Shown: positions 44,106-53,143 of the stretch, piece after piece
Position numbering within the stretch: the stretch's first letter is position 1
How the letters are laid out: each line of letters opens with the position of its first letter
Source of the DNA: Pseudomonas cichorii
Lineage (GTDB): Bacteria; Pseudomonadota; Gammaproteobacteria; Pseudomonadales; Pseudomonadaceae
Length of the DNA: 64,000 nt
Direction: 5' to 3'
Assembly: GCF_018343775.1 (NCBI RefSeq)
Contig: NZ_CP074349.1
Span: 248,001 to 312,000, forward strand
The notes under the pieces: model-generated
What the model saw: the letters and a program-made list of their open reading frames with translations, nothing else
Told to the model about the DNA's origin: nothing
Database searches by the model: none
Made by a program: the position numbers and the translations under genes

Positions 44106-45226
44106 TCAGCTTTCTGGATTTGAAAAAAATCAATTCGACGATGCGTGACGAATTGATCGAGTCGTGCACCCGTGTCATTGATTCGGGCTGGTACATCGGC
44201 GGTAATGAACTGTCGGCTTTTGAAGAAAGTTTTGCAGCCTACAGCGGTAGCCGGCATTGCATTGGCGTTGCCAACGGCCTCGATGCGCTGAACCTGACGT
44301 TGCGTGCCTGGAAAGAGCTGGGGAAACTCAAGGATGGCGACGAAGTCATCGTGCCGGCTAACACCTACATCGCCAGTGTTCTGGCTATTACCGAAAATCG
44401 CCTGGTGCCGGTTCTGGTCGAGCCCGATGCGAACACTTACAACCTGTGCCCTGTCAATGCCCGGGCTGCGGTGACTTCCAGAACCCGTGTGCTCATGCCA
44501 GTCCACCTGTACGGGCAATTGTCCGACATGACGGCATTGATGGCGCTGGCTGAGGAAAAGGGGCTTCTTGTTCTGGAAGACTCAGCCCAGGCCCATGGCG
44601 CGAGCTTCAATGGCCGAAGGGCAGGGAGCTGGGGCGATGCTTCGGGCTTCAGCTTTTATCCAGGAAAAAACCTGGGGGCTCTGGGCGATGCGGGCGCTGT
44701 TACCACCGACGACGACGAGCTGGCGAAAGTCCTGCGCGCACTGCGTAACTATGGCTCCCATGAAAAGTACAAGAATCTCTACCAGGGTGTGAACAGCCGT
44801 CTGGATGAAATTCAGGCAGCCATGCTCAGCGTCAAGCTCAAGTATCTGGATGACCAGACAGCACGCCGCAGGGAAATTGCCAGGATGTACATGGAGGGTA
44901 TCAACAACCCTGCCGTAGAACTGCCACTTGCCACCGGCACTTGCCCGTTGTCGCTGCACAGCCATGTGTGGCATCTGTTTGTCGTTCAATGCCGGCAGCG
45001 TGATGTGTTGCAGCAGCATCTGGCCGCGCAAGGTATTCAAACCATCATTCACTACCCGATTCCTGTCCATCAGCAGCAGGCTTACAAAGAGCTCAATGGC
45101 CACAGCTATCCGGTGACCGAGAAGATCCATCAGCAAGTCCTGAGTTTGCCAATGAGTCCTGAAATGACATCGGCTGAAGTCGAACTGGTCATCGCAGCCG
45201 TTAATAATTTTTCTTGCGAAGAGTGA
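44102..45226 (+). CDS. dTDP-3-keto-hexose aminotransferase (FdtB family, DegT/DnrJ/EryC1)
   Basis: 374 residues, overlapping the acetyltransferase by four bases. PLP enzyme: the Schiff-base lysine is in [16 protein letters not shown] (about 185), with the Asp of [12 protein letters not shown] contacting the cofactor. It adds the 3-amino group from glutamate to the keto sugar. With the two genes before it this completes a dTDP-3-acetamido-3,6-dideoxyhexose pathway from the RmlB product; rmlA and rmlB are not in the window. Confidence 0.9.
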   Translation: MISFLDLKKINSTMRDELIESCTRVIDSGWYIGGNELSAFEESFAAYSGSRHCIGVANGLDALNLTLRAWKELGKLKDGDEVIVPANTYIASVLAITENRLVPVLVEPDANTYNLCPVNARAAVTSRTRVLMPVHLYGQLSDMTALMALAEEKGLLVLEDSAQAHGASFNGRRAGSWGDASGFSFYPGKNLGALGDAGAVTTDDDELAKVLRALRNYGSHEKYKNLYQGVNSRLDEIQAAMLSVKLKYLDDQTARRREIARMYMEGINNPAVELPLATGTCPLSLHSHVWHLFVVQCRQRDVLQQHLAAQGIQTIIHYPIPVHQQQAYKELNGHSYPVTEKIHQQVLSLPMSPEMTSAEVELVIAAVNNFSCEE

Positions 45227-45230
45227 CTCA

Positions 45231-46991
45231 ATGATTCAGTTGCTAGGCCGCCTTTGGAAGTGTTTTACACTCAAGAGAAAGCTGCAGTTCTTTGTGATCC
45301 TCGGGCTCATGGTGGTTGCATCGCTTGCGGAAATAGTCAGCATCGGAGCCATCGTTCCCTTTCTGGCTGTCCTGATCAATCCCGAGAAGCTACTGAGCCA
45401 GCCGCTGGTGGGTGATCTCTTTGCAGCCATGGGAATCGACTCTGCCAACGGGCTTTTATTGCCGTTGACCGCCATTTTTGCTGTCGCGGCCATATTCTCC
45501 GGTGTCAGTCGTTTTGTGCTGATGTGGGCGCAGAACAGACTGAGTTCGGCCGTCGGTGGCGATCTGGCAGGCGATATATACAAGACGGTTATTCATCAGC
45601 CTTACAGCAAGCACATCTCCAGGAACAGCAGTGAAGTGATCACTGCCATTTTCAACAAGGTCGATACCGTGGTGCGGGAGTTTCTTTTCCCCTCCCTGAC
45701 CATTGTCAGCTCGGCTTTCATGATGTTGGCAATCCTTGTGATTGTCCTGGCCATTCAGCCGGTCGTCGCCTTTCTCGCCTTTGCAAGTTTTGGCGGGGTC
45801 TACCTGGCGGTTGTACTGGTGACCAGGAAGCAGTTGAGAAAAGACAGTCTGGTGGTGAGCGTCACTTCCGATCGGCTGCTGAAGTTGATGAGTGAAAGTC
45901 TTGAAGGTATTCGGGACGTGATCATCGACTCGTCTCAGCGCACCTATCGAAAGGACTTCGATAGCGCCGATTACAAGCTGCGTCGGGCCAAGGCTAATAT
46001 CCAGATCATCGCGAACTCACCACGATTCGCTATCGAATCGTTCGGCATGCTGATGATTGCGATTTTTGCCTATTGGCTTGCGCAGTTGCCCGGTGGGCTG
46101 CTTGCATCCATTCCCATGCTGGGCGCGCTGGCGCTGGCGGCGCAACGCCTGCTTCCGGTGCTGCAGCAATCCTATGCTGCCTGGGCATGTATCAGTGGTG
46201 CGCAGGACTCCTTGCGAGATGTATTGGACCTTCTGCCAGAAGAGCGTAATGACGTCGAAATCGAAACGACGCGCATTCCGCTGGACTTCAACGATCGTCT
46301 GTCGCTGGATAATGTCTCGTATCGCTATGGGAACGATGCGCCGTGGGTGTTGAAAAACATCAGCCTGAATATTCCCAAAGGTTCGCGTGTAGGCTTGATG
46401 GGGGCCACGGGCAGTGGAAAAAGTACCCTGATCGATATTCTGATGGGGTTGCTGACTCCAACTGACGGTGTCTTTACGGTCGACGGTGTCGAGGTGAACA
46501 CGGACAACAGTCGAAACTGGCAAGGGAACATTGCCCACGTGCCACAGCAGATCTTTCTGTCCGATGCTTCAGTGGCTGAAAACATAGCCTTTGGGGTGCC
46601 TTACGAAAATATCGATTTCGATCGTGTGAAGCGAGCCGCCGCCAAGGCGCAAATATCCGATGTCATTGAATCGTGGTCTGCTGGTTATGAGACTCCGGTG
46701 GGAGAGCGAGGTGTCTTTCTTTCCGGCGGACAGCGCCAGCGCATTGCGATAGCGCGTGCTTTCTATAAAGAAGCCAGCGTTATCATTCTGGATGAAGCGA
46801 CCAGTGCGCTGGACAGTAAAACCGAGCAGGAAGTCATGCGCGCCGTCGATGATCTGGGGGATGGCACGACATTGATCGTCATTGCGCACCGCCTTAATAC
46901 GCTGGAGACCTGTGATACTGTTATCGAGGTCGAAGGTGGAACGGTGGTAAGGTATGGCTCTTATGAATCCGTGTGCGGTGCCGTTCGTTAG
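45231..46991 (+). CDS. ABC exporter, flippase type (PglK/MsbA-like)
   Basis: 586 residues. A six-helix exporter membrane domain (about 1-330) is fused to an ABC ATPase: Walker A GATGSGKSTLIDI (about 390), signature [14 protein letters not shown], Walker B VIILDEATSAL, and the H-loop IAHRLNTLETCD. Half-transporters of this class flip lipid-linked oligosaccharides (PglK) or lipid A. Five bases after the aminotransferase, so in the same operon. An 11-bp hairpin follows at 47074-47097. Confidence 0.88.
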   Translation: MIQLLGRLWKCFTLKRKLQFFVILGLMVVASLAEIVSIGAIVPFLAVLINPEKLLSQPLVGDLFAAMGIDSANGLLLPLTAIFAVAAIFSGVSRFVLMWAQNRLSSAVGGDLAGDIYKTVIHQPYSKHISRNSSEVITAIFNKVDTVVREFLFPSLTIVSSAFMMLAILVIVLAIQPVVAFLAFASFGGVYLAVVLVTRKQLRKDSLVVSVTSDRLLKLMSESLEGIRDVIIDSSQRTYRKDFDSADYKLRRAKANIQIIANSPRFAIESFGMLMIAIFAYWLAQLPGGLLASIPMLGALALAAQRLLPVLQQSYAAWACISGAQDSLRDVLDLLPEERNDVEIETTRIPLDFNDRLSLDNVSYRYGNDAPWVLKNISLNIPKGSRVGLMGATGSGKSTLIDILMGLLTPTDGVFTVDGVEVNTDNSRNWQGNIAHVPQQIFLSDASVAENIAFGVPYENIDFDRVKRAAAKAQISDVIESWSAGYETPVGERGVFLSGGQRQRIAIARAFYKEASVIILDEATSALDSKTEQEVMRAVDDLGDGTTLIVIAHRLNTLETCDTVIEVEGGTVVRYGSYESVCGAVR

Positions 46992-47073
46992 TTTTAAATG
47001 AGCGGGTCTTCGGGGGCATGGTTTCGTCCGGCAAGACCTCGCTACGCATATCGTCGATGTTAGAAACATTCAT

Positions 47074-47097
47074 GCGCCCTGCTTTGAAGCAGGGCGC
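47074..47097. terminator. GC-rich hairpin after the ABC exporter gene
   Basis: GCGCCCTGCTT and AAGCAGGGCGC, a perfect 11-bp inverted repeat with nearly no loop. There is no U run, so it may be only a partial terminator separating the sugar-synthesis genes from the glycosyltransferase genes. Confidence 0.5.
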
Positions 47098-47274
47098 AGG
47101 TGCATCTGCAAGGTAGGAAGTGGCCGCTGCAAGATGCGCCTGATAGCGGAAAAACAGAATTGAGTGGAAGTCTATCCAAATGGATGGGTTTACTGCTTTG
47201 AGAATCAGGGGACAGCGGTCAGAAATGCATGGCTATTTCAGGCTCTCCCCCGGCGGTTTACGTTGGAGTGGGTC

Positions 47275-48153
47275 ATGAGTGATAACGTTGGCAGGGTGAG
47301 TGGGAAGGATTGCACAATCATTGTTAACTCCTGCGACAGTTATGAAGATGTGTGGCTCCCTTTTTTCTACTCACTCAAGGAGATGTGGCCTGACTGTGAC
47401 TGTCGGGTCATATTGAACACGGAGCGTAAAAGTTTCGAGTTTGACGGGTTTCAGATACGTACATTGAAACTGTCGGCTGATGAAGCCAAGCGACCTTGGG
47501 GCTGGCGGTTACGCAAAGCTCTGGCCCTGGTGGAAACTGAATTTGTTATCACTCTGTTTGATGATTTCATCCTGGAGTCTCCCGTCAATCAGTCGAAAAT
47601 AGCTGACGGCATCCGGGCCATGAAAGAACGCTCCGAAATCGCTGTTTTTTATTTCAGCAATATTCCTGGCGTGAACAGGGTTGAAGGCGAGTTTGACGGT
47701 TTTGAAGTGGTAGGCGCGCGAGATGACTACCGCTTGAATTCTGCGCCTGCTCTCTGGAGAACCCGTAAGCTTGCCGAGTTTACCGGTGAAGTTGACTCGC
47801 CTTGGGCGTGGGAGTTTTTCGGTAGCGCGCGGACTTATAGCGGCGGCGACACCTTTTACTGCGCCCAGATCGGCAAGGAAGATACGTTTGTCTACAACTA
47901 CACGCTTGGCGGCGCGATCCGTCGAGGGAAGTGGGTGCCTAGCGTTATTACACCGGTACTGAAGAAGTATGATTTGCCGATAGACATCAATAAAAGGGGT
48001 GTGGCAAGTGAGTCTTTGTCTGATGGAAAGTACAGCTTGAAATGGAAAGTCGATTTTTTTGTACTCGGCTTCAAGATGGTTGGTTTTAAGGCGTTCATCT
48101 TCTTGTACAGAGTGTTGGCAAAAAAATTGAGTGAAGGTGTTTCTCGTGGCTAA
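47275..48153 (+). CDS. Putative glycosyltransferase, GT-A-like, divergent
   Basis: 292 residues from ATG 47275 with GGAG upstream. The start (TIIVNSCDSYEDVWLPFFYS) and the acidic LFDDF motif near residue 96 (VETEFVITLFDDFILES) are what a GT-A nucleotide-sugar enzyme would show, and a C-terminal hydrophobic segment may bind the membrane. I cannot assign it to a named family. Neighbouring genes are clearly glycan-related. Confidence 0.6.
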   Translation: MSDNVGRVSGKDCTIIVNSCDSYEDVWLPFFYSLKEMWPDCDCRVILNTERKSFEFDGFQIRTLKLSADEAKRPWGWRLRKALALVETEFVITLFDDFILESPVNQSKIADGIRAMKERSEIAVFYFSNIPGVNRVEGEFDGFEVVGARDDYRLNSAPALWRTRKLAEFTGEVDSPWAWEFFGSARTYSGGDTFYCAQIGKEDTFVYNYTLGGAIRRGKWVPSVITPVLKKYDLPIDINKRGVASESLSDGKYSLKWKVDFFVLGFKMVGFKAFIFLYRVLAKKLSEGVSRG

Positions 48154-49147
48154 GAAGAAATTTACATTTGGTGTTTTGACGTTTAATCACGAGCTTTATA
48201 TTGTCGAGCACCTCGAAAGCATAAGATTTCTGATAGAAAGCTTCGGTGCCGACTACGATTTTTGTCTGGTTATCGCGGATGACTGTTCCCGGGACAAGAC
48301 CATTGAGCTGGTCAATCGCTGGCTGTCTGTTCATGGTCATCTGTTTCATGATGTCAAGGTTCTGGACCATTCAAAAAACAATGGTACCTGCTTTAACTAC
48401 ACCCGTATCTGGCCTCATGTTGAGAGTGAGCTGTTCAAGATTACCGCTGGCGATGATGTCTACTCGTGTGTGAATCTTTTCGAAGAGGCCGAACAGTTAA
48501 GCACTCATGACTATTATTCAGGTCTGCCGCTGCTGTTGATCGATGGTGAGATTATCAATTCACCTTCGACCCTGTTCCATATCCTGGCTTCTGATACCAT
48601 CTATAAAGACAAGCCGTTCATGGCGCGTCTGAAAAACATCAGCAGCATCAATACGCCCAATCTCTTTTGCAATAAAAAACTTCTGCTGAATGATGAGCTT
48701 TGCCAGTTCATCAATAGCTACAGCGTGACTGAAGACTTCCCTATGTTGGTAAAGACTGCCGAGCTTTATGGAAATGTCAGTTTTCACCAGTCCAGCAAAG
48801 TGTATGTGTACTACCGGCGCACATCAGGATCGACGTATCTTGTCAGGGGGTCGGACTTCGACAAGGACAAGCTGAATATCTTCAACCACATGCTCTCTCT
48901 GGAGAAAGGCTGGTTCGGACGTATTCTCTTGAAGAATCGCCTGTATTGCTACAACCTGGATAACGGGTTTTTGAAAAAGCTGCTCAATCTGAACTACTAT
49001 GTTTATCTGCTTCGATTGGTTACACGACTCGTGCCAACCGTGAAGCGTTATTCCGAGTCGACTCCCGATGCAGTGCGCCACAAGTCCCACTATGAACTGG
49101 TCAGCAAAAGGGCGTCTGATTTTCATGCAGGGCACCGCCAGGCATGA
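48146..49147 (+). CDS. Family 2 glycosyltransferase
   Basis: About 333 residues. The GTG at 48146, inside the end of the previous gene, has GAAGG eight bases upstream; a GTG at 48131 is an alternative. GT-A hallmarks are clear: FTFGVLTFNHELYIVEHLES at the start, VIADDCSRDKTIELV (about 45), and the DxD-like AGDDVYS (about 105). The C-terminus is rich in Leu, Tyr and Arg and may associate with the membrane. AT-richer than the flanks. Confidence 0.85.
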   Translation: MAKKKFTFGVLTFNHELYIVEHLESIRFLIESFGADYDFCLVIADDCSRDKTIELVNRWLSVHGHLFHDVKVLDHSKNNGTCFNYTRIWPHVESELFKITAGDDVYSCVNLFEEAEQLSTHDYYSGLPLLLIDGEIINSPSTLFHILASDTIYKDKPFMARLKNISSINTPNLFCNKKLLLNDELCQFINSYSVTEDFPMLVKTAELYGNVSFHQSSKVYVYYRRTSGSTYLVRGSDFDKDKLNIFNHMLSLEKGWFGRILLKNRLYCYNLDNGFLKKLLNLNYYVYLLRLVTRLVPTVKRYSESTPDAVRHKSHYELVSKRASDFHAGHRQA

Positions 49148-49213
49148 GTAGGCAGCGGATGAGCTTGAAGTTTCTGGGTATTGGAACAGGTTTAATCTTC
49201 TTCGGTGGGCTGG

Positions 49214-50866
49214 ATGAAAACTGCTAAATTTTACATACCGCTTTTACTTGTTGAAAGCTATCTGCTCTTCACGCTGTGGCTGTTTTTTTTCGGTCCGGTG
49301 ATCTGGCCTGTCGAAAACAAAAAAGAATTCCTTTTTGTCGTATCCCTGTATCACGCGTTTTTTATCGCCGGGTATCTTCTTTCCTGCCGTTTCTCGCTAA
49401 AACAGCCGGACAGGGCTGTTGAACCGAACGGTGATAATCTGTTTTTGAGATATTACTGGATTATTATCGTCTTCGCTTTCATTGCGATGGTTATCCTTCA
49501 TCGCAATACGACGCTTTCCAGATCATATTTCCCCACCGGTTTTTTCTCGGAGTTGCTTAAGGGGTTATTGGCGCCTGCTGAGGTGAGAAGTTTTTATGCT
49601 TCTGCTGCCTCAAGAGAAGGGTTTTCGGGGAATGCCTATGTAACAGGAATGCTCCTGTTTTTCGGAGTGTTCAAGTACGTCCTGTTGCCAGGCCTGGTGT
49701 TCTTCTGGGACCGGCTGAGTACCACGCGCAAGCTTGTGGGTTTTCTGGTGGTCATGCTTCCGTTGTGCACGGGTATCATCTCCAGTCTGAGCGCAATCAA
49801 TTTTTATTACCTGTTTGTTGTGTCGGTTTGCTTGTTTGGTGTGGTTATTTCGAATAAGTCTGCCGGGTTTTTTGTCGAACTCGGACGGCGCAAGACCTTT
49901 CTGTTCTTCCTGGTCTTTATATTCCTGTTCTCGTTCTGGCAGTTTTATAGCGTCAAATCCGGAGTATCGCCTTACAAGGTTTTCTTTGAAGACGAAAAGC
50001 CGGTTTCGTTCAGCTACTTGAATGAAACGGGAAGTGTGTTCAAAAGCGATCTGGATCCGGCTGAGAAAGCCAAGGGTGCAGACTCGCCTGTGAAAGACAC
50101 TGCTCCAGCCGTACCGGAAAGCGTCGATATTACTGTGCGGCCTGCCAAGACCAATGTTGTAGCCTTGCCAGCGACGGTTGATAACAAGGAAGCTACAGCG
50201 AAGAGCAATACAGCACCTTTACCGGCAAAGGCGATGACTCCGGAGTTGCCTGCGAAGATCGAAACTGCGGCCTTGCCACAGATTGCCAAAGTGGCAGATG
50301 TGCCTGCCCAGGTTGCAGTCGCAGTCGTACCTGAGAAGTCCAACCTTACCGACTTCTATGAAAAGCTGACCGTCTATCTGGTTCAGGGCTACCAAGGCGT
50401 ATCCATTGCGCTTGGAGAGAAATTCGATAGCTCATATGGCATCGGGCATTCGGTATTCCTGCAGCGAGTTTTCGCCGAGCACCTTGGCATTGATGTAAGG
50501 GATAGAACGTTCCAGCGCAAAATTACCGCACGGTGGGACGAGAATGTTTACTGGCATTCGTTCTACAGCTACATGGCAAATGATGTCGGCTTCTTTGGCG
50601 TGTCGATTGTCATGTTGATCCTGGGCTGGTATTTCGCAAACGTTTACCTTGCCGTGGTCAATGATGATGACTTCTTTGCGAAAATGCTGCTGCCGTTATT
50701 TGCCATCATGTTCTTGTATATCCCGGCGAATAACCAGGTTTTCAGCTTTCTGGAAACCATGATTTCGTTCTGGATACTCACGGCGCTCTATATTTTTCAC
50801 AGGCGCCGTACCGCTGTCCGGCATGCTCAAGACTTCACTGAAGTGAGCGCGGCCCAGCACGTCTAG
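49214..50866 (+). CDS. Wzy-like polysaccharide polymerase with a periplasmic insertion
   Basis: 550 residues. About ten membrane helices (FYIPLLLVESYLLFTLWLFF at the start; VSIVMLILGWYFANVYLAVV and LFAIMFLYIPANNQVFSFLE near the end) match O-antigen polymerases. Between the membrane halves, residues 277-375 form a low-complexity stretch rich in Pro, Ala, Val and Lys with recurring LPAK-like units. The loop after it (YGIGHSVFLQRVFAEHLGID) resembles the catalytic periplasmic loop of Wzy proteins. A hairpin terminator follows at 50890. Confidence 0.75.
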   Translation: MKTAKFYIPLLLVESYLLFTLWLFFFGPVIWPVENKKEFLFVVSLYHAFFIAGYLLSCRFSLKQPDRAVEPNGDNLFLRYYWIIIVFAFIAMVILHRNTTLSRSYFPTGFFSELLKGLLAPAEVRSFYASAASREGFSGNAYVTGMLLFFGVFKYVLLPGLVFFWDRLSTTRKLVGFLVVMLPLCTGIISSLSAINFYYLFVVSVCLFGVVISNKSAGFFVELGRRKTFLFFLVFIFLFSFWQFYSVKSGVSPYKVFFEDEKPVSFSYLNETGSVFKSDLDPAEKAKGADSPVKDTAPAVPESVDITVRPAKTNVVALPATVDNKEATAKSNTAPLPAKAMTPELPAKIETAALPQIAKVADVPAQVAVAVVPEKSNLTDFYEKLTVYLVQGYQGVSIALGEKFDSSYGIGHSVFLQRVFAEHLGIDVRDRTFQRKITARWDENVYWHSFYSYMANDVGFFGVSIVMLILGWYFANVYLAVVNDDDFFAKMLLPLFAIMFLYIPANNQVFSFLETMISFWILTALYIFHRRRTAVRHAQDFTEVSAAQHV

Positions 50867-50889
50867 AGTTCGCATCAAGTGACTTCATA

Positions 50890-50914
50890 CCCCACCTGCT
50901 TCAAGGTGGGGTTT
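50890..50914 (+). terminator. Rho-independent terminator after the glycan locus
   Basis: CCCCACCT and AGGTGGGG with a six-base loop, followed by TTT. Ends the polymerase transcript. Confidence 0.85.
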
Positions 50915-51004
50915 GCGCTCAGCGATTACGCACAGGATATAACTAGCCCGTCAGCATTGGCGGTTCTGGTTGAGCAGCAAGAGAGTTTTCGGCTGAAGCG
51001 GCAA

Positions 51005-51020
51005 CCCTTGGAACCAAGGG
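51005..51020 (-). terminator. Short hairpin downstream of the tRNA
   Basis: CCCTTGG-AA-CCAAGGG palindrome ten bases past the tRNA 3' end on the minus strand. Probably limits read-through of the tRNA transcript. Confidence 0.5.
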
Positions 51021-51029
51021 AAAGGAAGA

Positions 51030-51106
51030 TGGCGCACTCGGCGGGATTCGAACCCACGACCCCTGCCTTCGGAGGGCAGTACTCTATCCAGCTGAGCTAC
51101 GAGTGC
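51030..51106 (-). tRNA. tRNA-Arg (CCG)
   Basis: 77 bases on the minus strand. Starts GCACTCGTAGCTCAGCTGGA and ends in encoded CCA. Acceptor GCACTCG pairs with the 3' CGAGTGC; the anticodon loop is CTCCGAA, giving anticodon CCG; the T arm has GTTCGAATC. The 3' end faces the glycan locus. Confidence 0.95.
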
Positions 51107-51580
51107 AACGCGGGCGCCATGATACTCATCTGACGGGCGGGCGTCCATGCTGGCTTTAGCTTCTGGTGGGAAAACGCGACTTTTGCTTCTGTGGTTTCAC
51201 ATCTATGCTCTTTTGGCGACTCGCCCACTTTACAGCCTCGACACCACCTGCGCTGCCAAGGCGACTGAGGCGGTTGGCCAGTCTAGGGCGCCTGACAACC
51301 TTGCAAGCCTGCTGACGGTGCTCAAGAGCTTCCAATAGCCAGGGACGTTCATCTTTCCATTGTCGGCCTGTTCTTTTTTTTGAACAGCCTATTGTCCTTT
51401 ACCCCAGCAGTCCCTAGGATTCGTTTGAGATTTCAAACGCTCTTGTTCGGTCTTCCCGTTTTTCCGCGACATGCGTCGCTGAGGCCGATGGAATGTTTTC
51501 CTGGCGATGGCTTCCAAACGGGGTGCATCGATATTCAATAGTTCGCTCCGCCCTTGTGCGGTGCTGTTTAGGAGGCCGAC
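51107..51580. other. Region between tRNA-Arg and gabD
   Basis: 470 bases with no credible gene. Contains the tRNA promoter and presumably that of gabD. A T-rich palindrome (TGTTC, eight T, GAACA) lies near 51370. Confidence 0.4.
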
Positions 51581-53023
51581 ATGCAGCTCAAAGATTCCAA
51601 ACTGTTCCGCCAGCAAGCCTATATCAACGGCCAGTGGCTGGATGCGGACGGTGGTCAGACGATCAAGGTCAATAACCCGGCGACCCATGAAATTCTCGGT
51701 ACCGTGCCAAAGATGGGCGCTGCCGAAACCCGCCGTGCCATCGAAGCAGCCGACAAGGCGCTGCCAGCCTGGCGTGCCCTGACCGCCAAGGAGCGTGGCA
51801 ACAAGCTGCGCCGCTGGTTCGAGCTGATGATCGAGAATCAGGATGACTTGGGCCGTCTGATGACGCTGGAGCAAGGCAAGCCGCTGGCCGAGGCCAAGGG
51901 CGAGATTGCTTATGCAGCTTCCTTTATCGAGTGGTTTGCCGAAGAAGCCAAGCGTGTCTATGGCGACGTGATTCCGGGCCATCAGCCGGACAAGCGCCTG
52001 ATCGTGCTCAAGCAGCCGATTGGTGTGACAGCTGCCATTACGCCGTGGAACTTCCCGGCCGCGATGATCACCCGCAAGGCCGGTCCAGCTCTGGCCGCCG
52101 GCTGCACCATGGTGCTCAAGCCCGCTTCGCAGACCCCTTATTCTGCACTGGCCCTGGCTGAGCTGGCTGAGCGTGCTGGCATCCCTGCTGGCGTGTTCAG
52201 CGTGGTGACGGGCAGCGCTGGCGATATCGGCAGCGAGCTTACTGGCAACCCGATCGTGCGCAAGCTGTCCTTTACCGGCTCGACCGAAATCGGTCGCCAG
52301 TTGATGGCTGAATGTGCGCAGGACATCAAGAAAGTGTCGCTGGAGCTGGGCGGTAACGCGCCCTTCATCGTGTTCGACGATGCTGACCTGGACAAGGCCG
52401 TCGATGGCGCGATCATCTCCAAGTACCGCAACAACGGTCAGACCTGCGTCTGCGCCAACCGTATCTATGTGCAGGACGCCGTTTACGATGCATTCGCCGA
52501 GAAGCTTCAGGCCGCAGTTGCCAAGCTCAAGATCGGTAACGGTCTGGAAGAAGGCATTACCACCGGCCCGCTGATCGACGAGAAGGCCGTTGCCAAGGTT
52601 AAAGAGCATATTGCCGATGCTGTCGGCAAAGGCGCGAAAGTGCTGTTCGGCGGCAATAGCCTGGAAGGTACCTTCTTTGAGCCGACCATTCTGGTCAATG
52701 TGCCCAAGGATGCCGCTGTGGCGAAGGAAGAAACCTTCGGTCCGCTGGCGCCGCTGTTCCGCTTCAAGGACGAGGCTGAAGTGATCGCGCTGGCCAACGA
52801 TACCGAGTTCGGTCTGGCTTCCTACTTCTATGCTCAGAACATGAGCCGCGTGTTCCGTGTGGCCGAAGCGCTGGAGTACGGCATGGTGGGTATTAACACC
52901 GGCCTGATCTCCAACGAACTGGCTCCGTTCGGTGGCATCAAGTCCTCGGGGCTGGGCCGCGAAGGCTCCAAGTACGGCATCGAAGACTATCTGGAAATCA
53001 AATACCTGTGCCTGAGCGTTTGA
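51581..53023 (+). CDS. gabD: Succinate-semialdehyde dehydrogenase GabD
   Basis: 480 residues, ATG after TAGGAGG. Aldehyde dehydrogenase fold: the Glu of LELGGNAPFIVFDDADLD (about 255), the nucleophile Cys in NNGQTCVCANR (about 288), and the NADP-binding WNFPAAMITRKAGPALAAG. Oxidises succinate semialdehyde to succinate in GABA catabolism. gabT follows 120 bases later. Confidence 0.96.
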   Translation: MQLKDSKLFRQQAYINGQWLDADGGQTIKVNNPATHEILGTVPKMGAAETRRAIEAADKALPAWRALTAKERGNKLRRWFELMIENQDDLGRLMTLEQGKPLAEAKGEIAYAASFIEWFAEEAKRVYGDVIPGHQPDKRLIVLKQPIGVTAAITPWNFPAAMITRKAGPALAAGCTMVLKPASQTPYSALALAELAERAGIPAGVFSVVTGSAGDIGSELTGNPIVRKLSFTGSTEIGRQLMAECAQDIKKVSLELGGNAPFIVFDDADLDKAVDGAIISKYRNNGQTCVCANRIYVQDAVYDAFAEKLQAAVAKLKIGNGLEEGITTGPLIDEKAVAKVKEHIADAVGKGAKVLFGGNSLEGTFFEPTILVNVPKDAAVAKEETFGPLAPLFRFKDEAEVIALANDTEFGLASYFYAQNMSRVFRVAEALEYGMVGINTGLISNELAPFGGIKSSGLGREGSKYGIEDYLEIKYLCLSV

Positions 53024-53143
53024 CGCTGCGGGCTTGACCGGTAGCCGGGCGTTGCAGCAGTCGATCATCGTATGCTGCTGCAGCCCACCCCGGCTGCTTA
53101 ATCCTTGAACTACGCCGACCGATGAGCGGCGAATGAGGAATAC

